DNA from: DTU036 sp964346475
Lineage (GTDB): Bacteria > Bacillota > Clostridia > Peptostreptococcales > Acidaminobacteraceae
Assembly (NCBI GenBank): GCA_964346475.1
Contig: CAYFUM010000023.1
Location: 1 to 23,197, forward strand
Length of the DNA: 23,197 bases
Reading direction: 5' to 3'
Each line of letters starts with the position of its first letter. The first letter of the stretch is position 1. Positions 22,616 through 23,197 of this stretch are shown piece after piece. Under the pieces are notes generated by a model, which saw nothing but the letters and a program-made list of their open reading frames with translations, was not told the DNA's origin and did no database searches. Position numbers and translations under genes: made by a program.

Positions 22616-22747
22616 TTAAATGTCCCTCTTTATACTAGCTATCCACTCCTTCTTCATCTTACCCAGCTCTTCAATATAGAATCTGCTGGGCTCGTTTTTT
22701 ATAATATCCTCAAGGAGCTTTATGGAGTCCCTACAGTTTTGCTTATC
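22616..22747 (-). pseudogene. Possible remnant of a coding sequence (43 codons, no start)
   Basis: On the minus strand a frame of 43 codons ends with TAA at 22616-22618 and reads, toward its end, EPSRFYIEELGKMKKEW. Its amino acid mix and charge look like a real protein C-terminus. No start codon exists except an internal ATG with no clear site, and a TAG closes the frame upstream. It may be the decayed end of a gene upstream of the deaminase, or chance. No family was recognised. Confidence 0.35.
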
Positions 22748-22757
22748 CTAGAATTAA

Positions 22758-23100
22758 ACATACCTCCTCAGTTATACCTATATCCATAATAGCCACCATT
22801 GTACCAGGCCCCAACCACGGGCAGGCTTTAAAATGCCTATAATTGTTTTTTTTCAAGCTAGATAAAAGAATATTATTAGTGAAAATTTCCTAAAGTCTCC
22901 CTCTTTTGTGAACCAGCCCTTAGAAGAGGATCTTAGAACCTTAAAAGCAAAGGATGGGTGTAAAAAGGCGAATATTTCACTAGAATAAAAACTGCATTGT
23001 GGGAGCTATCCCCGGATTTTTAGCCTACCTTAAATAAGTTGACTAGATCCAGCATTAGTTACTATAGATTTGTTCTTAGCTCAGAGTGCTTGATATTAAA
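22758..23100. other. Non-coding gap with no clear gene
   Basis: About 340 nt contain no convincing gene. On the minus strand, a short frame ending near 22770 reads GAWYNGGYYGYRYN before a stop and could be the tail of a lost Gly/Tyr-rich protein. AT-rich imperfect inverted repeats occur near 22873-22891 and 22965-22987. On the plus strand TTGACT (23040-23045) and TATAGA at 18 nt could be a promoter pointing at the tRNA-Arg terminator. None of these can be supported firmly. Confidence 0.3.
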
Positions 23101-23139
23101 AAATAAAAAAGACCATAACCCCTCTAGGTCCGGTCTTTC
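23101..23139 (-). terminator. Terminator after tRNA-Arg
   Basis: On the minus strand AAGACC and GGTCTT (23132-23137 and 23109-23114), with an additional ACC/GGT pairing inside, form a stem followed by a long T-rich tract. It lies a few bases beyond the CCA of the tRNA. The plus strand also has TTTCTT after the stem, so it may act in both directions. Confidence 0.75.
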
Positions 23140-23143
23140 TTAG

Positions 23144-23197
23144 TGGCGAGGTATAGAGGATTCGAACCCCTGACACCTAGATCCGAAGTCTAGTGCT
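23144..23197 (-). tRNA. tRNA-Arg (anticodon UCG), partial at window edge
   Basis: The visible minus-strand part carries the anticodon stem CTAGA/TCTAG with loop CTTCGGA, giving anticodon TCG, then a T-arm AGGGG/CCTCT around TTCGAAT, the 3' acceptor strand ending ATACCTCG and an encoded CCA. The 5' acceptor strand and most of the D-arm lie beyond the window. Confidence 0.9.

Noticed and set aside
22750..22790. A 13-codon frame beginning MFNSRISK on the minus strand after GAGGAGG
   Set aside because: The binding site is only one base from the ATG and the frame is short with no recognisable sequence.
1..23197. CRISPR array, insertion sequence, prophage, toxin-antitoxin or other defence genes
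   Set aside because: No regularly spaced repeats, transposase or integrase frames, or defence-type proteins were seen; almost all of the sequence is explained by core genes.

Overview
This window comes from a low-to-moderate G+C Gram-positive anaerobe-like bacterium (Bacillota; gene order and proteins fit Clostridia/Tissierellia best; genus not determinable). The evidence is the Bacillota-type gene order around rpoBC, strong AGGAGG ribosome binding sites, a Mini-RNase III gene (mrnC), the MEP pathway pair ispD-ispF, and many GTG/TTG starts.

Left part (1-12252, nearly all minus strand, so transcription runs right to left): tRNA-Thr(GGU), then rpmG-secE-nusG-rplK-rplA-(L10 leader with attenuator)-rplJ-rplL, then a DUF1177-like gene where Bacillus has ybxB, then rpoB-rpoC, then rpsL. 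The window ends at the ribosome binding site of the next gene, presumably rpsG. Promoters are visible before tRNA-Thr, rpmG, rpoB and rpsL. All four have 17-nt spacers and a G at the expected +1, and three share a TTGAC(T/G)-N13-GTGATA layout. Intrinsic hairpins follow tRNA-Thr, rplL and rpoC. Genes that flank this block in Bacillus (yacP/rae1, sigH, ybxB, ybxF) are missing here.

Middle part (12399-17984, minus strand): an eight-gene chain ispD-ispF-(Cys-rich small protein)-gltX-cysS-mrnC-(small membrane protein)-rlmB in which every junction overlaps. It combines isoprenoid precursor synthesis, two aminoacyl-tRNA synthetases and 23S rRNA maturation/modification under one apparent promoter near 18010.

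Right part (18046-23197): a cold-shock protein gene (minus) with a good promoter but an intrinsic terminator inside its leader; a divergent two-gene operon (plus) for a heterodimeric ABC exporter with one degenerate ATPase site; a convergent nucleoside/cytidine-type deaminase gene (minus) whose 3' end also encodes the exporter's terminator; a poorly coding stretch of about 550 nt with possible gene remnants; and a tRNA-Arg(UCG) cut by the window edge, with its terminator.

The most notable points are the csp leader attenuator, the natural arginine at the streptomycin-resistance position of ribosomal protein S12, the DUF1177-like insertion between rplL and rpoB, the shared promoter design with +1 G, and the terminator embedded in the deaminase coding sequence. 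No CRISPR array, insertion sequence, phage gene or defence system was seen.
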